From contig NZ_MBLO01000114.1 of assembly GCF_001854805.1 (NCBI RefSeq), positions 62,001-126,000 on the forward strand: 64,000 nucleotides of DNA, written 5' to 3'. The notes below the pieces were generated by a model. That model did no database searches, was not told the origin of the DNA, and worked only from the letters and a program-made list of their open reading frames with translations. Below are positions 1-8,808 of this stretch, piece after piece; position 1 is the first letter of the stretch; each line of letters opens with the position of its first letter. Made by a program: the position numbers and the translations under genes. This DNA is from Pseudofrankia coriaricola (GTDB taxonomy: Bacteria; Actinomycetota; Actinomycetes; Frankiales; Frankiaceae).

Positions 1-1257
1 TCCACGATCTTCGCGGAGGCGCAGAACCGGATCACCAAGCCGGCGCTGCTGGAGAAGCTGGTCAAGGATCTGATCGGCAGGGATGACTGGACGATCCAGG
101 GGACCGACCTCAAGGGCGACGCCTACGAGGGGCTGCTCGCCAAAGGCGGCGAGGACACCAAGACCGGCGCCGGGCAGTACTTCACCCCGCGGGCGCTGAT
201 CGACGCGATGGTCGCCGTCACCCAGCCACGGCCTGACGACACGATCTCGGACCCGGCCTGTGGCACCGGCGGCTTCCTCATCGCCGCGCACCACCACATC
301 CGGGAACACCACCTGGGTGATCTCTCGCGCGACGAGCGGCTCGCGCTCGGCGCCGGGCGGATCCGGGGCACCGAGCTGGTCACCGGCACCGCCCGGCTCG
401 CCGCGATGAACATGCTGCTCCACGGCATCGGCGATGCCGACGGCCCGTCGTTGATCACGGTGGACGACGCGCTCGCGGAGAAGCCCACGCGGCACGCATC
501 ACTGGTCCTGGCGAATCCGCCGTTCGGCCGGAAGTCCGCGATCACCGTCGTCGGCAACGACGGCAACGTGGAGAACGAGGACATCGCCTACGACCGCGAC
601 GACTTCCGCGCCACCACGACGAACAAGCAGCTGAACTTCCTGCAGCACATCATGTCGCTGCTGGCGATGAACGGCCGGGCGGCGGTCGTCCTGCCGGACA
701 ACGTGCTGTTCGAGGGCGGCGCCGGCGAGAAGGTGCGCCGGCGACTGCTCGACGAGTTCGACCTGCACACGATCCTGCGGCTGCCGACCGGCATCTTCTA
801 CGCCGGCGGCGTCAAGGCCAACGTGCTGTTCTTCGAGAAGAAGCCGCCGCGCGCGGACGGCGGCCCGAACACCTCGACCGTCTGGGTCTACGACTTCCGC
901 ACGGGCAAGCACTTCACGCTGCGCCAGCGCCCGCTCCGCCGGGACGATCTGGACGGCTTCGTCGAGAGCTACCTCCCCGGCAAGCCCCGCGCCGAGCGGG
1001 TCGAGTCCGAGCGCTTCCGCCCCTTCACCTATGCCGAGCTGATGGCCCGCGACAAGGTCAACCTCGACGTCACCTGGCTGCGAGACCCCTCTCTCGACGA
1101 CGCCGACAGCCTCCTTCCCCCAGCTGTCATCGCCCGCGAGATCGTCGAGGATCTTCAGGCGGCACTGGCCGAGTTCGCGGCAATAGCCGAATCGCTCGAC
1201 AACCCCGTGGGCGGGGCCTCCGAGCCAATCCCCCCTCGGCTGAGTCTCGCTGAGTAG
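1..1257 (+). CDS. hsdM: Type I restriction-modification N6-adenine DNA methylase, HsdM-like (5' end cut by window edge)
   Basis: Methylates adenine in a target sequence chosen by a partner specificity subunit. The frame is open from the first base of the window, so the N-terminus lies outside. Visible are the substrate-proximal GQYFTPR element, the SAM-binding motif I DPACGTGGFL, and the catalytic motif IV NPPFG typical of N6-adenine methylases. A C-terminal region of about 200 residues follows and ends at a TAG stop. The sequence differs clearly from the second hsdM at 16.2 kb, so this is a separate system. No hsdS follows: the next 250 bases are non-coding and the next gene is on the other strand. 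An S subunit, if any, must lie upstream. Family assignment is firm; completeness of the system is unknown. Confidence 0.93.
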   Translation, partial: STIFAEAQNRITKPALLEKLVKDLIGRDDWTIQGTDLKGDAYEGLLAKGGEDTKTGAGQYFTPRALIDAMVAVTQPRPDDTISDPACGTGGFLIAAHHHIREHHLGDLSRDERLALGAGRIRGTELVTGTARLAAMNMLLHGIGDADGPSLITVDDALAEKPTRHASLVLANPPFGRKSAITVVGNDGNVENEDIAYDRDDFRATTTNKQLNFLQHIMSLLAMNGRAAVVLPDNVLFEGGAGEKVRRRLLDEFDLHTILRLPTGIFYAGGVKANVLFFEKKPPRADGGPNTSTVWVYDFRTGKHFTLRQRPLRRDDLDGFVESYLPGKPRAERVESERFRPFTYAELMARDKVNLDVTWLRDPSLDDADSLLPPAVIAREIVEDLQAALAEFAAIAESLDNPVGGASEPIPPRLSLAE

Positions 1258-1321
1258 CCGTTCCGAAGGCTGAACGATCCGCGGTGGCACCGCTGGAGCG
1301 CTGGCCTGTTCGTCGGCTGGT

Positions 1322-1339
1322 CGCGCCGTTTATGGCGCG
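1322..1339. terminator. Possible stem-loop after the methylase gene
   Basis: Six-base arms CGCGCC and GGCGCG flank the loop GTTTAT, about 65 bases after the methylase stop and between two convergent genes. There is no clear T-run, so intrinsic termination is only a guess. Confidence 0.25.
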
Positions 1340-1511
1340 GCCAGCCCGATGAACTCGGAGGAACCTGGGCCCGACACGGCTGTCAGACCGCGAAGGGCGG
1401 TGGCAGGGCCGATGCGCGCCGCCAGGCCGCCGCCTGCTGCCGCGGGTATCGCGGTGGGGTGGTGCCAGTAGCCGGTGACGCCGGGACACGCTCAGCCCCT
1501 GTGGCTCGGTC

Positions 1512-2687
1512 TCACAGCCAGTCGTTGCGTTTGAAGACGAGGTAGAGCAGGGCGCTGACGGTGGCCATGAACGCCAGGGCGGCGGGATAGCCCCAGACCT
1601 GGCGTAGCTCGGGCATGTGCTCGAAGTTCATGCCGTAGATGCCCGCGGTCGCGGTGGGGACGGCGGCGATGGCCACCCACGCGCTGATCTTGCGCATGTC
1701 CTGGTTCTGGGCGACGGAGACCTGGGTGAGGGTGGCCTGCAGGAGGGAGCCGAGCAGGTCGTCGAATCCGGCGATCCGTTCGGTGACGCGGTGCAGATGG
1801 TCCTCGACATCGCGGAAGTAGCTGCGCACCTCGGGCGGGACCAGTCCGGCGGCGCCGTCCGGGTCGGCGAGGACGCGCAGCGGGGCGGCCAGCGGCAGCA
1901 CGGCGTGCTTGAACTCGACGACCTCCCGTTTGAGCAGGTAGACCGCTCCGGCGTCGGGAAACCGGGCCCGGTGATCGAACACGGCGCTTTCGAGCGCGTC
2001 GATGTCGGTTTCCATCAGGTCGGCGACCTTCAGATAGTCATCGACGATGTGGTCGGCGATGGCGTGCAGCACGATGGCCGGGCCGCGGGCGAGCAACTGG
2101 GGGCGGGCTTCCATCCGGGCGCGCAGCGTCTGCAGCTCGCCGTGCGCGCCGTGACGAACGGTGACCACGAAATCGCGGCCCAGGAAGACCATGATCTGCC
2201 CGGTCTCGACGATCTCCGCGGTCGTGGAGACGTTGTCATGGTCGACATAGCGGATGGTCTTCAACACGGCGAACAGGGTGTCGTCGTAGCGTTCCAGCTT
2301 GGGTCGGTCGTGGTTCTGGGCGGCGTCCTCCACCGCGAGCGGATGCAGCCCGAACGTGGCCGCCACCGCGGCCAGGTCATCCTCCGACGGCTCATACAGG
2401 CCGAGCCACAGGAAGCTGTCCCTCCCGGAGCGCACGGTGCGCAGCGCGGCGTCGAACCCGTGCGGATGCGGGTCGCGCTCGCCGTGGCGGTACACCCCGC
2501 ACGCCACGACCGCGTCGCGCGCGCCCAAGGGGGGTCCTTCCAGGCTGGACGTGCGACGTCGAGGATGGACCAGCGACACCGGCCTGCGCAGGGCGTCGCC
2601 TAACCGCGCGGCACCTTCTCTGACCGTCGTTGCCGGACCCGATATTGGACGACGCGACCTCGGCGGGCGGTCCTGCTCCCAGCTCAC
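1512..2687 (-). CDS. corA: CorA-family magnesium/divalent cation transporter
   Basis: 391-residue CorA-like channel for Mg2+ (possibly Co2+ or Ni2+) in the cytoplasmic membrane. The long N-terminal part is the cytoplasmic alpha/beta and helical funnel. The last about 60 residues form two membrane helices, with the family signature YGMNFEHMPEL at the end of the first and a basic C-terminal tail (FKRNDW). Length and C-terminal layout are normal for actinobacterial CorA. The GTG start at 2687 is the first in-frame start but has no good Shine-Dalgarno, so the protein may begin slightly later. It is monocistronic and convergent with the methylase gene. No Mg-responsive leader is visible. Confidence 0.93.
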   Translation of the reverse strand: MSWEQDRPPRSRRPISGPATTVREGAARLGDALRRPVSLVHPRRRTSSLEGPPLGARDAVVACGVYRHGERDPHPHGFDAALRTVRSGRDSFLWLGLYEPSEDDLAAVAATFGLHPLAVEDAAQNHDRPKLERYDDTLFAVLKTIRYVDHDNVSTTAEIVETGQIMVFLGRDFVVTVRHGAHGELQTLRARMEARPQLLARGPAIVLHAIADHIVDDYLKVADLMETDIDALESAVFDHRARFPDAGAVYLLKREVVEFKHAVLPLAAPLRVLADPDGAAGLVPPEVRSYFRDVEDHLHRVTERIAGFDDLLGSLLQATLTQVSVAQNQDMRKISAWVAIAAVPTATAGIYGMNFEHMPELRQVWGYPAALAFMATVSALLYLVFKRNDWL

Positions 2688-2893
2688 GCGGAAAGCCTAC
2701 GGCGGCCGGCCGGCCGGCCATATCGCCGCGACCGTCACATCCCAGCTTTTACCGGCGGTCATGTCGCGCGCCGCGAGCGCCAATCGACGCCGCGCGGCGC
2801 TCCCGACGTCGCACAGCGCCCGCCGACGTTGCCCGCCAACGTCGCCCGCCGACGTCGCCTGACGTCCGTGGATCGGGTCAGCCGAATATCGGG

Positions 2894-3448
2894 TCAGGCG
2901 AGCAGAAGCCGCGTCCGCGTCAGGGTCTCGCGCAGGTTGTCCTCGGCGGCGAGGTCCAGTGCCTCGGGCAGGCTGAGCCAGCGCAGGGGAGTGGTCGGCT
3001 TCTCCGGGCTGGCCTCGTCGGGGGTGGCCGTGGCCAGGACGAAGCGAAGGTCCGCGTGCTCATGCGCGGGTTCGCGAGGCGTCCCGGGCACCGAGACCAC
3101 GACCGCGTGCCGCAGCTCCCCGGTCGGCCAGGGGCGCAGATCCGCGAGGCCCGTCTCCTCGCGGCCCTCGCGCAGGACGACGCTCAGCGGGTCGCTCTCC
3201 CCGGGGTCGCCGTGGCCACCGACCTGCAGCCAGCTCCCCATCCTGTCGTGCCAGCGCAGCAGGACGCGCCCGGTCTCGGGATGCACGATCAGTGCCGACG
3301 CCGTGAGGTGCAGCGGAACGTCCCGCGACCACGGGTCGGGGGTGCTGGCGATCATCGCCCTGACCCTGGCGACGTCCTTCACCTCGGTCTCGCCAACGGG
3401 TAGGTAATCCGCGAGCAGGCCATCCGCGCTGTGGGGGGAGGAGCGCAT
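2894..3448 (-). CDS. NUDIX hydrolase
   Basis: Pyrophosphohydrolase of the NUDIX fold, acting on a nucleoside diphosphate linked to another moiety; the substrate cannot be told. The Nudix box reads GDPGESDPLSVVLREGREETGL in order, with the REGREE metal-binding core intact. There is one extra residue between the first Glu and the RE pair compared with the textbook consensus, as in several actinobacterial members. I chose the ATG at 3448 (MRSSPHS) because the open frame upstream to 3505 encodes unconserved-looking sequence. About 184 residues. It stands alone between CorA and an LLM oxidoreductase, both on the same strand but separated by about 100-200 bases. Confidence 0.88.
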   Translation of the reverse strand: MRSSPHSADGLLADYLPVGETEVKDVARVRAMIASTPDPWSRDVPLHLTASALIVHPETGRVLLRWHDRMGSWLQVGGHGDPGESDPLSVVLREGREETGLADLRPWPTGELRHAVVVSVPGTPREPAHEHADLRFVLATATPDEASPEKPTTPLRWLSLPEALDLAAEDNLRETLTRTRLLLA

Positions 3449-3553
3449 ACGAAGGGAGCCTAGAGGACACCGATCCCCGTACCCCGCCGGCGATCTTCGC
3501 GGCATTCGAGGGGTAACCGCCCGCCCCGAGGACCCTTTGCCCGGGCGAGCGGG

Positions 3554-4465
3554 TTACTCGGACGAGCGGGCCAGCGCGCCAACGACCTCGATCGTGCGGG
3601 CGCGGTCGGTGGCGCTGCCGCAGGCGATGATCTGGACCTCGGCCGCGCCGGCGTCGGCGAACTGTCGCAGCTGCCGTTCGACGTCGGCGGCGTCGCCGAC
3701 GACGGCCGTGTCGGCCGGGCCGTCGAGGCCCTGGCGGTCGAAGATCGCGCGATAGCTGGGCAGGCCGCGTGCCGCGCCGAACGCGTCGTCGATCCAGCGC
3801 CGCGCCCCCTCCGGGTCGGCGGTGACGCAGACGCAGACCCCGGCCACCACCGCCGGGGCCGGGCGTCCCGCCGCCGCGGCGGCCCGGGCCAGGGTGGGCA
3901 GGAAGTAGCTCTCGAGGAGGCCGGGTCCGGCCCAGGTGGTCAGGGTCCCGTCGGCCGCCTCGCCCGCCAGCCGGAGCATGGCCGGGCCGAGCGCGGACAG
4001 CAGCACGGCCGGTTCCTTCGCGCCGGGCACCGCCACCGTCCCCTCGGCCGCCCAGTGCCGCCCCCGGTACGAGACCGGCTCGCCGCGCAGAGCGGGCGTC
4101 AGGACGCGCAGGTAGTCACGCAGGTTCGCGACCGGCTCGGCGAACGGGTGGCCGTACCGGGTCTCGATGATCGGAGCGGGCCCCGGCCCCACTCCGAGCA
4201 CCAGCCGGTTCCCGGTCAGGGCCTGGACCGTCAGCGCCTGCGCGGCCAGCGCCACGGGGTGGCGCGGGTAGCTGCGGATGATCGAGGTGCCCAGGGTGGC
4301 GCCGGGCGCCGCCCGGCCGACCGCGGTCAGCAGGGTCAGCGGGTCCCAGCCGTCCCGCTCGCTCAGCCACAGCGAGCCGAATCCCGCCTCGGCCGCCCGC
4401 GCGGCGTCGTGCGCGAGGTCCCGCGCCGTCCGGTCACCGTCGTCGAGCCACAGCCCGATCCGCAT
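3554..4465 (-). CDS. LLM-class flavin/F420-dependent oxidoreductase
   Basis: 303-residue member of the luciferase-like monooxygenase superfamily, which in actinobacteria mostly uses F420. The start MRIGLWLDD, the FGSLWLSERDGWDPL segment, the GTSIIRSYPRHP strand and the LVLGVGPG segment follow the TIM-barrel fold of this family. The ATG at 4465 has a GGAGGAGC ribosome site a few bases upstream. The substrate is unknown. It is transcribed divergently from a LysR regulator that starts 140 bases away, so that regulator is the natural candidate for its control. Confidence 0.88.
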   Translation of the reverse strand: MRIGLWLDDGDRTARDLAHDAARAAEAGFGSLWLSERDGWDPLTLLTAVGRAAPGATLGTSIIRSYPRHPVALAAQALTVQALTGNRLVLGVGPGPAPIIETRYGHPFAEPVANLRDYLRVLTPALRGEPVSYRGRHWAAEGTVAVPGAKEPAVLLSALGPAMLRLAGEAADGTLTTWAGPGLLESYFLPTLARAAAAAGRPAPAVVAGVCVCVTADPEGARRWIDDAFGAARGLPSYRAIFDRQGLDGPADTAVVGDAADVERQLRQFADAGAAEVQIIACGSATDRARTIEVVGALARSSE

Positions 4466-4604
4466 GTGCTCCTCCGTCTTCCGTCTTCAGGCGTCGGGTC
4501 CCGCGCGTGCCAGGACCATCGCCAGTCAACGAGGCGCCGCGCGGCTGACCAAGGCCCGATTAGCCTGGGCAGCGATAACGAACGTTGATGGAGGGGGCGA
4601 CGGC

Positions 4605-5519
4605 GTGGAGCTTCGTCAGCTTCGCTACTTCGTGACCGTCGCCGAGGAACTGCATTTCGCCCGGGCGGCCGAGAAGCTGCACGTCGTCCAGCCCGCGGTG
4701 AGCCAGCAGGTCGCCCGGCTCGAGCGTGAGCTGGGGGTGCGCCTGCTGGACCGCTCCTCCCGCCATGTCCGGCTCACAGCGGAGGGGGCGCGGCTGCTCG
4801 TCGAGGCCCGGTCTGTGCTCGCCGCGGCGGACCGGACGTCGGCCGTGGCCGCCGAGCTGGTCGCGGCCGGCAGGGCCACGATGCGGGTCAGCGCCAGCCC
4901 GGGTCTCGGCCCGCGGCTCGAGCGGGCGCTTCGTGAGCTGCGGGAGGCGGCGGGCCAGCGCGAGGTGGCGGTCGAGCTGGTCAGTGTGCGGATCCCGGAC
5001 CAGGTGGCGGCGGTGGCGCGGGGCGAGGTCGACGTCGCGCTGGTGCGGGCCGCCCGCCCGAGCCCGGGCGTCCGGGTCGTGGAGCTGTGGCGCGAGCCGC
5101 TGCGGGTCGCGATGCCAGCCTGGCTCGAGACGGCACCCCGGCCCGCCGTGGACCTGGCCGCCCTGGCTGGCCTTCCGCTACGGATCCCGTCAGAAGCCTG
5201 TGACCCGTTCTTCCGGGCGTTCGTGCTCCGGGCGTGCCAGGTCGCCGGGTTCGAGCCCCGGCTGGGACGGCCGTCCGGCAGTGTCCAGGACACGCTGGTC
5301 GAGATCGGCGCCGCCCGCCCGGCGGCGACGGCGGAGGGACCGGGCGGTCCCACCTGGACGGTGCTGCACGGCGAGGCCGCGAAGGACCCGGCGGCCCAGC
5401 TCCGCTCGGTGGCCATCCGGCCGACCGACCCTCCGCTGGACGTCCCCGGCTGTCTCGTCGTCGCCGAGACAAAGACGCCGTCCTGCGTCGACGCCCTCGC
5501 CGCGGCCTTCGCCGCCTAG
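4605..5519 (+). CDS. LysR-family transcriptional regulator
   Basis: 304-residue LysR regulator. Residues 1-60 form the winged helix-turn-helix (ELRQLRYFVTVAEELHFARAAEKL, then QPAVSQQVARLERELG), followed by a linker helix and a periplasmic-binding-like effector domain. The GTG at 4605 is preferred because GGAGGGGG lies seven bases upstream and translation then begins exactly at the conserved helix; the frame is open further upstream but encodes nothing conserved. It is divergent from the LLM oxidoreductase gene, the usual arrangement for a LysR target. The effector-domain C-terminus (TPSCVDALAAAFAA) is complete. Confidence 0.93.
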   Translation: MELRQLRYFVTVAEELHFARAAEKLHVVQPAVSQQVARLERELGVRLLDRSSRHVRLTAEGARLLVEARSVLAAADRTSAVAAELVAAGRATMRVSASPGLGPRLERALRELREAAGQREVAVELVSVRIPDQVAAVARGEVDVALVRAARPSPGVRVVELWREPLRVAMPAWLETAPRPAVDLAALAGLPLRIPSEACDPFFRAFVLRACQVAGFEPRLGRPSGSVQDTLVEIGAARPAATAEGPGGPTWTVLHGEAAKDPAAQLRSVAIRPTDPPLDVPGCLVVAETKTPSCVDALAAAFAA

Positions 5520-5530
5520 CGCGGGCCTGC

Positions 5531-6097
5531 TCAGGGACGGGCGCGCAGCGCGTCCATGAGGAGGTCGAGCAGGCGGCCGGCCTGTGCGCGGTCCTGTCGG
5601 TCGGCCGTCGCCAGCGACAGGCCGCTGAGGCTCATCAGAAGGTCGTCGGGCGTCACGTCCGAGCGCAGCGTCCCGGCCGACGAACCTGCTCGCAGCAACG
5701 TCGTCACGGCGCCGGTCAGCCGGTCGCGGCTGCGGGAGAAGGGATCGCCGCCGGAGGCGATGAGCGCGCGCAGGGCGTCGCCCATGCCGCGCTTCGTGCT
5801 CATGTAGTCGATGAAGTGATCCATCCAGACCCGTAGAGCCTGATCGGGCGACATCGTGGCCAGCAGGTCGTCGACGGAGTCGCACAGCCGGTCGAGCTCG
5901 TTGCGGTACGCCGCGTCGACGAGTGCCTCGCGCGTCGGGAAGTGGCGGTAGAGCGTGCCGATACCCACGCCCGCCTCCTTCGCGATCGTCTCGAGCGCGA
6001 TGTCCGGACCGTCCTGCGAGAAGGCTCGGACAGCGACCTCGAGCAGCCGCTCCCGATTGCGCCGCGCGTCGGCACGCAGCGGCCGTGTGGTGGCCAT
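5531..6097 (-). CDS. TetR-family repressor
   Basis: 188-residue TetR regulator. The N-terminal HTH runs RERLLEVAVRAFSQDGPDIALETIAKEAGVGIGTLYRHFPTREALV in sequence; the C-terminal ligand domain has no recognisable specificity. The ATG at 6097 is chosen over a GTG one codon earlier because GGGAGG lies at a usable distance. The gene is divergent from a short-chain dehydrogenase, and the 100-base gap holds two copies of a near-palindromic site, so it most likely represses both itself and the dehydrogenase. Confidence 0.92.
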   Translation of the reverse strand: MATTRPLRADARRNRERLLEVAVRAFSQDGPDIALETIAKEAGVGIGTLYRHFPTREALVDAAYRNELDRLCDSVDDLLATMSPDQALRVWMDHFIDYMSTKRGMGDALRALIASGGDPFSRSRDRLTGAVTTLLRAGSSAGTLRSDVTPDDLLMSLSGLSLATADRQDRAQAGRLLDLLMDALRARP

Positions 6098-6121
6098 CAC
6101 ACCTCCCGCGCGGGAAAGATT

Positions 6122-6169
6122 CGGAGGTTCCTCCGGTTACTGTTCGACGAGCCGGAGGTTCCTCCGGTT
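6122..6169. promoter_or_regulatory. Tandem operator between TetR and SDR genes
   Basis: Two identical 17-base copies of CGGAGGTTCCTCCGGTT lie at 6122-6138 and 6153-6169, 31 bases apart (about three helical turns). Each contains the inverted arms CGGAGG and CCTCCG around a TT spacer. Such paired sites between divergent tetR and target genes are typical TetR operators. Function is inferred from position and symmetry. Confidence 0.7.
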
Positions 6170-6200
6170 GAGCCTACCGAGCATCGAGAGGGAACGCGTC

Positions 6201-7139
6201 ATGACCGATCGGATCATTACCCCGTTCACCGCCGAGTCGACGGCCGCCGAGGTGATCGACGGCATCGACCTCTCCGGCCGCCGGGCCGTCGTCACGGGCG
6301 GCGCCTCGGGCATCGGCATCGAGACGGCGCGCGCCCTGGCCGGCGCCGGCGCGGAGGTGACCCTGGCCGTCCGCAACGTCGAGGCGGGCGACCGCACCGC
6401 CGCCGACCTCATCGCCAGCACCGGCAACAAGCAGGTCCTCGTCGCTGCCCTCGACCTCGCTGACCAGGCATCGGTCGCGGCGTTCGTCGCCCAGTGGGAC
6501 GGCCCGCTGGACATCCTGGTCAACAACGCCGGCATCATGGCCCCGCCACTCCTGCGGACTCCCGAAGGCTGGGAGCTGCAGTTCGCCACGAACCACCTTG
6601 GCCACTTCGCCCTCGCCACCGGGCTGCACGGCGCGCTGGCCGCCGCCGGTGGTGCCCGGATCGTGTCGGTCAGCTCTAGCGCACACCACCGCTCGCCGGT
6701 CGTCTTCGACGACATCCACTTCGAGCGCCGCGAGTACGAGCCGTGGTCTGCCTATGGGCAGTCCAAGACCGCCAACGTGCTGTTCGCCGTCGAGGCCAGC
6801 AAGCGGTGGGCTGGTGACGGGATCACTGTCAACGCGCTGATGCCCGGCGGCATCCGGACCAACCTGCAGCGCTACGTGTCCGAGGAGGACCTGGAGCGTC
6901 TGCGAGCCGCCGCGGGCGGGGCCGACCTCAAGTGGAAGACCCCCGAGCAGGGCGCCGCCACGTCGATCCTCGTCGCGACGTCACCCCTGCTCGACGGCAT
7001 CGGCGGACGCTACTTCGAGGACTGCGGCGAGGCCGAGGTCGGCACCCTCAGCGCCCGCAGCGGCGTCGCGCCGTACGCCCTCGACCCCGAGGCCGCCGCG
7101 CGCCTGTGGGACGTCACTGTCACGACGCTGGCCGGCTGA
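6201..7139 (+). CDS. Short-chain dehydrogenase/reductase
   Basis: 312-residue classical SDR using NAD(P)(H). Seen are the Rossmann glycine motif TGGASGIG, the NNAG strand, the SSS of the catalytic serine region, and the active-site YGQSK (Tyr-x-x-x-Lys) motif. The C-terminal part resembles retinol-dehydrogenase or oxidoreductase-type SDRs of about 310 residues. The ATG at 6201 has GAGAGGGAA upstream; the frame is open well before it but runs through the neighbouring tetR gene and operator. The substrate is unknown. Expression is probably controlled by the adjacent TetR through the tandem operator. Confidence 0.92.
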   Translation: MTDRIITPFTAESTAAEVIDGIDLSGRRAVVTGGASGIGIETARALAGAGAEVTLAVRNVEAGDRTAADLIASTGNKQVLVAALDLADQASVAAFVAQWDGPLDILVNNAGIMAPPLLRTPEGWELQFATNHLGHFALATGLHGALAAAGGARIVSVSSSAHHRSPVVFDDIHFERREYEPWSAYGQSKTANVLFAVEASKRWAGDGITVNALMPGGIRTNLQRYVSEEDLERLRAAAGGADLKWKTPEQGAATSILVATSPLLDGIGGRYFEDCGEAEVGTLSARSGVAPYALDPEAAARLWDVTVTTLAG

Positions 7140-7269
7140 CAGGGTCTAGGCTTTCCCCCGCGGAGCGCCGGCAACGGCCCGTCAGGCCCGGTGTCGATGG
7201 GCCGGGCCTGGGCAGAACCATGCCGCACCGTGACATGAGTGGGCGGTGACACGGAGGGAGGACCTGGCC

Positions 7270-7683
7270 GTGGCGAAGCCCCCGTTGCCAGAGAAGGTCA
7301 GCGAACTGCTGGTGAAGCCGAATCCGAGCGTGATGACGACCATGCGACCGGATGGTCAGCCGGTTTCGGTGGCCACCTGGTACCTGTGGGAGGACGGCCG
7401 GGTGCTGGTCAACCTGGACGAAGGCCGCAAACGGCTCGAGTACCTGAGGTCCGACCCCCGGGTGTCGCTCACCGTGCTCAAGGCGGACGACTGGTACACG
7501 CACGTCAGCCTGCAGGGCCAGGTGGTGGAGCTGAAGGACGATCCGGACCTGGTCGACATCGACCGGATCGCCACGCACTACACCGGCCAGCCATACCCCG
7601 ACCGGGTCCGCGGGCGGGTGAGCGCGTGGATCGAGGTGGTGACCTGGCATGGCTGGGTGTCCGGCAGAAAGATGGCCACCTGA
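7270..7683 (+). CDS. PPOX-class F420-dependent oxidoreductase
   Basis: Small split-barrel flavin/F420-binding reductase of about 137 residues, of the pyridoxamine-phosphate-oxidase-like group that reduces biliverdin, quinones or other acceptors in actinobacteria. The order VMTTMRPDGQPVSVATWY, DGRVLVNLDEGRKRLEYLRSDPRVSL, then LQGQVVEL is characteristic. The GTG at 7270 has an ideal GGAGGGAGG eight bases upstream and gives the family start AKPPLPEKV; an in-frame GTG at 7246 lies upstream of that ribosome site and is unlikely. Monocistronic. The individual substrate cannot be deduced. Confidence 0.88.
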   Translation: MAKPPLPEKVSELLVKPNPSVMTTMRPDGQPVSVATWYLWEDGRVLVNLDEGRKRLEYLRSDPRVSLTVLKADDWYTHVSLQGQVVELKDDPDLVDIDRIATHYTGQPYPDRVRGRVSAWIEVVTWHGWVSGRKMAT

Positions 7684-7752
7684 TCCTTGCCTGGCCACCC
7701 GGCGCTGGCCACCGAGTACTGGCCACCGGGTACTGACCGCGATTGCTGACTG

Positions 7753-8754
7753 ATGGCGGCGGTGCGGGCGGTGCTGGTGACGGCGATGTCCGGGCCCCTG
7801 GCCGAGTACGGCCGGGCCGGCGCGGCCGCCCTCGCCCTCTGGGCAGAGGAGTTCGCCGGGCCGGACCGGGTGTCTCTCGAGGTGGTTGACGCCCATCCGG
7901 ATGCGCGCGCGGCGGCCCGCCGTGCCGAAGGCCTGCACCCGGACCTGTTCTTCGGTCCGTACGGGAGCCGCTCGGCCGCCGTCGCCGCCGCCGCCACCCG
8001 TCGGCTCGTCTGGAACCACGGTGGCGCCCTGGTTCCGCCACGGAACAACGTGGTGAGCATCCTCGCCCCGGCGGACACGTACTTCGCCGGCACGGTGGAG
8101 ATGATCCGTCGGGATTTCCCCGGCATCCGGACGGTCGGCGTGCTGCACGGCCCCACTGGATTCGCGCGCGGCGTCGCCGCCGGCGCGGTGGCGCGGGTGG
8201 AACGGCACGGCCTCGACGTCCGCCCGGCGGTCCTGCCCGCCGCGCCTCCGCGCGCCGGCGCACTGTTGGTGGCGGCTCGTTTCGACGAGGAGCTCGCGGT
8301 CGCCCGCACGGTGGACCGTGCGGGGTGGCGGGTGCTCGGTTTCGTCGCGGCCGGTGTGCGGGAGGTGCTCGCCGAGCTGGGTGACGCGCGGGAGGGCCTC
8401 GTGGGCCCGGCGCAGTGGCTGCCCGAGGCCGCGCCCGAGCCGGACGAGGGGCCCACCGCGGCGTCGTTCGTCGCCGCCTACCGGGCCCGCACCGGCTCTG
8501 AACCGCCGTACCCGGCCGCGCAGGCGTTCGCCGCGGGCCTCGTCGCCCTGCGCTGCCTGCGGGCGTCGGGTACCGCCGGTGACGACGCTCTGCGGGCGGC
8601 GGCCCAGCGCCTGACATGCACGACGCTGTTTGGCCCGTTCCGCGTCGACGCCTCCGGACGGCAGCTCGGGCACCAGGTGCTGACGGTGCAGTGGCAGAAC
8701 GGGCGACGGGTGGTCGTCTGGCCACCGGAACGAGCGAACGCCTCGCCACGCTGA
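7753..8754 (+). CDS. Type-1 periplasmic-binding-fold (branched-chain amino-acid receptor-like) protein without signal peptide
   Basis: 333 residues with the layout of the Peripla_BP_6 ligand-binding fold: VLVTAMSGPLAEYGRAGAAALALW at the start, then DLFFGPYGSRSAAVAAAATRRLVWNHGGA, RTVGVLHG and a C-terminal FGPFRVDASGRQLGHQVLTVQW. There is no signal peptide, lipobox or membrane segment, and no ABC permease or ATPase gene nearby, so it is probably a cytosolic binding or sensor protein and not a transporter component. It converges with a large LuxR-LAL regulator gene. A direct partnership is possible but unproven. The ligand is unknown. Confidence 0.8.
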   Translation: MAAVRAVLVTAMSGPLAEYGRAGAAALALWAEEFAGPDRVSLEVVDAHPDARAAARRAEGLHPDLFFGPYGSRSAAVAAAATRRLVWNHGGALVPPRNNVVSILAPADTYFAGTVEMIRRDFPGIRTVGVLHGPTGFARGVAAGAVARVERHGLDVRPAVLPAAPPRAGALLVAARFDEELAVARTVDRAGWRVLGFVAAGVREVLAELGDAREGLVGPAQWLPEAAPEPDEGPTAASFVAAYRARTGSEPPYPAAQAFAAGLVALRCLRASGTAGDDALRAAAQRLTCTTLFGPFRVDASGRQLGHQVLTVQWQNGRRVVVWPPERANASPR

Positions 8755-8808
8755 CCCAGTCCCCACATCGATACGCGCCGGCAGGGCGGGGAACACGTGG
8801 GCTGGCCG

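Noticed and set aside
1617-2603. 328-codon open frame on the plus strand
   Set aside because: Antisense shadow of CorA with no recognisable motif.
5240-5275. tRNA T-arm-like sequence (GGTTCGAGCC-type with flanking stem)
   Set aside because: It lies inside the LysR coding sequence, and no acceptor, anticodon or D arm can be placed around it.
7120-8796. Long open frame (558 codons) on the minus strand
   Set aside because: Antisense to the PPOX and binding-protein genes; composition is that of a GC-rich shadow frame with no domain.
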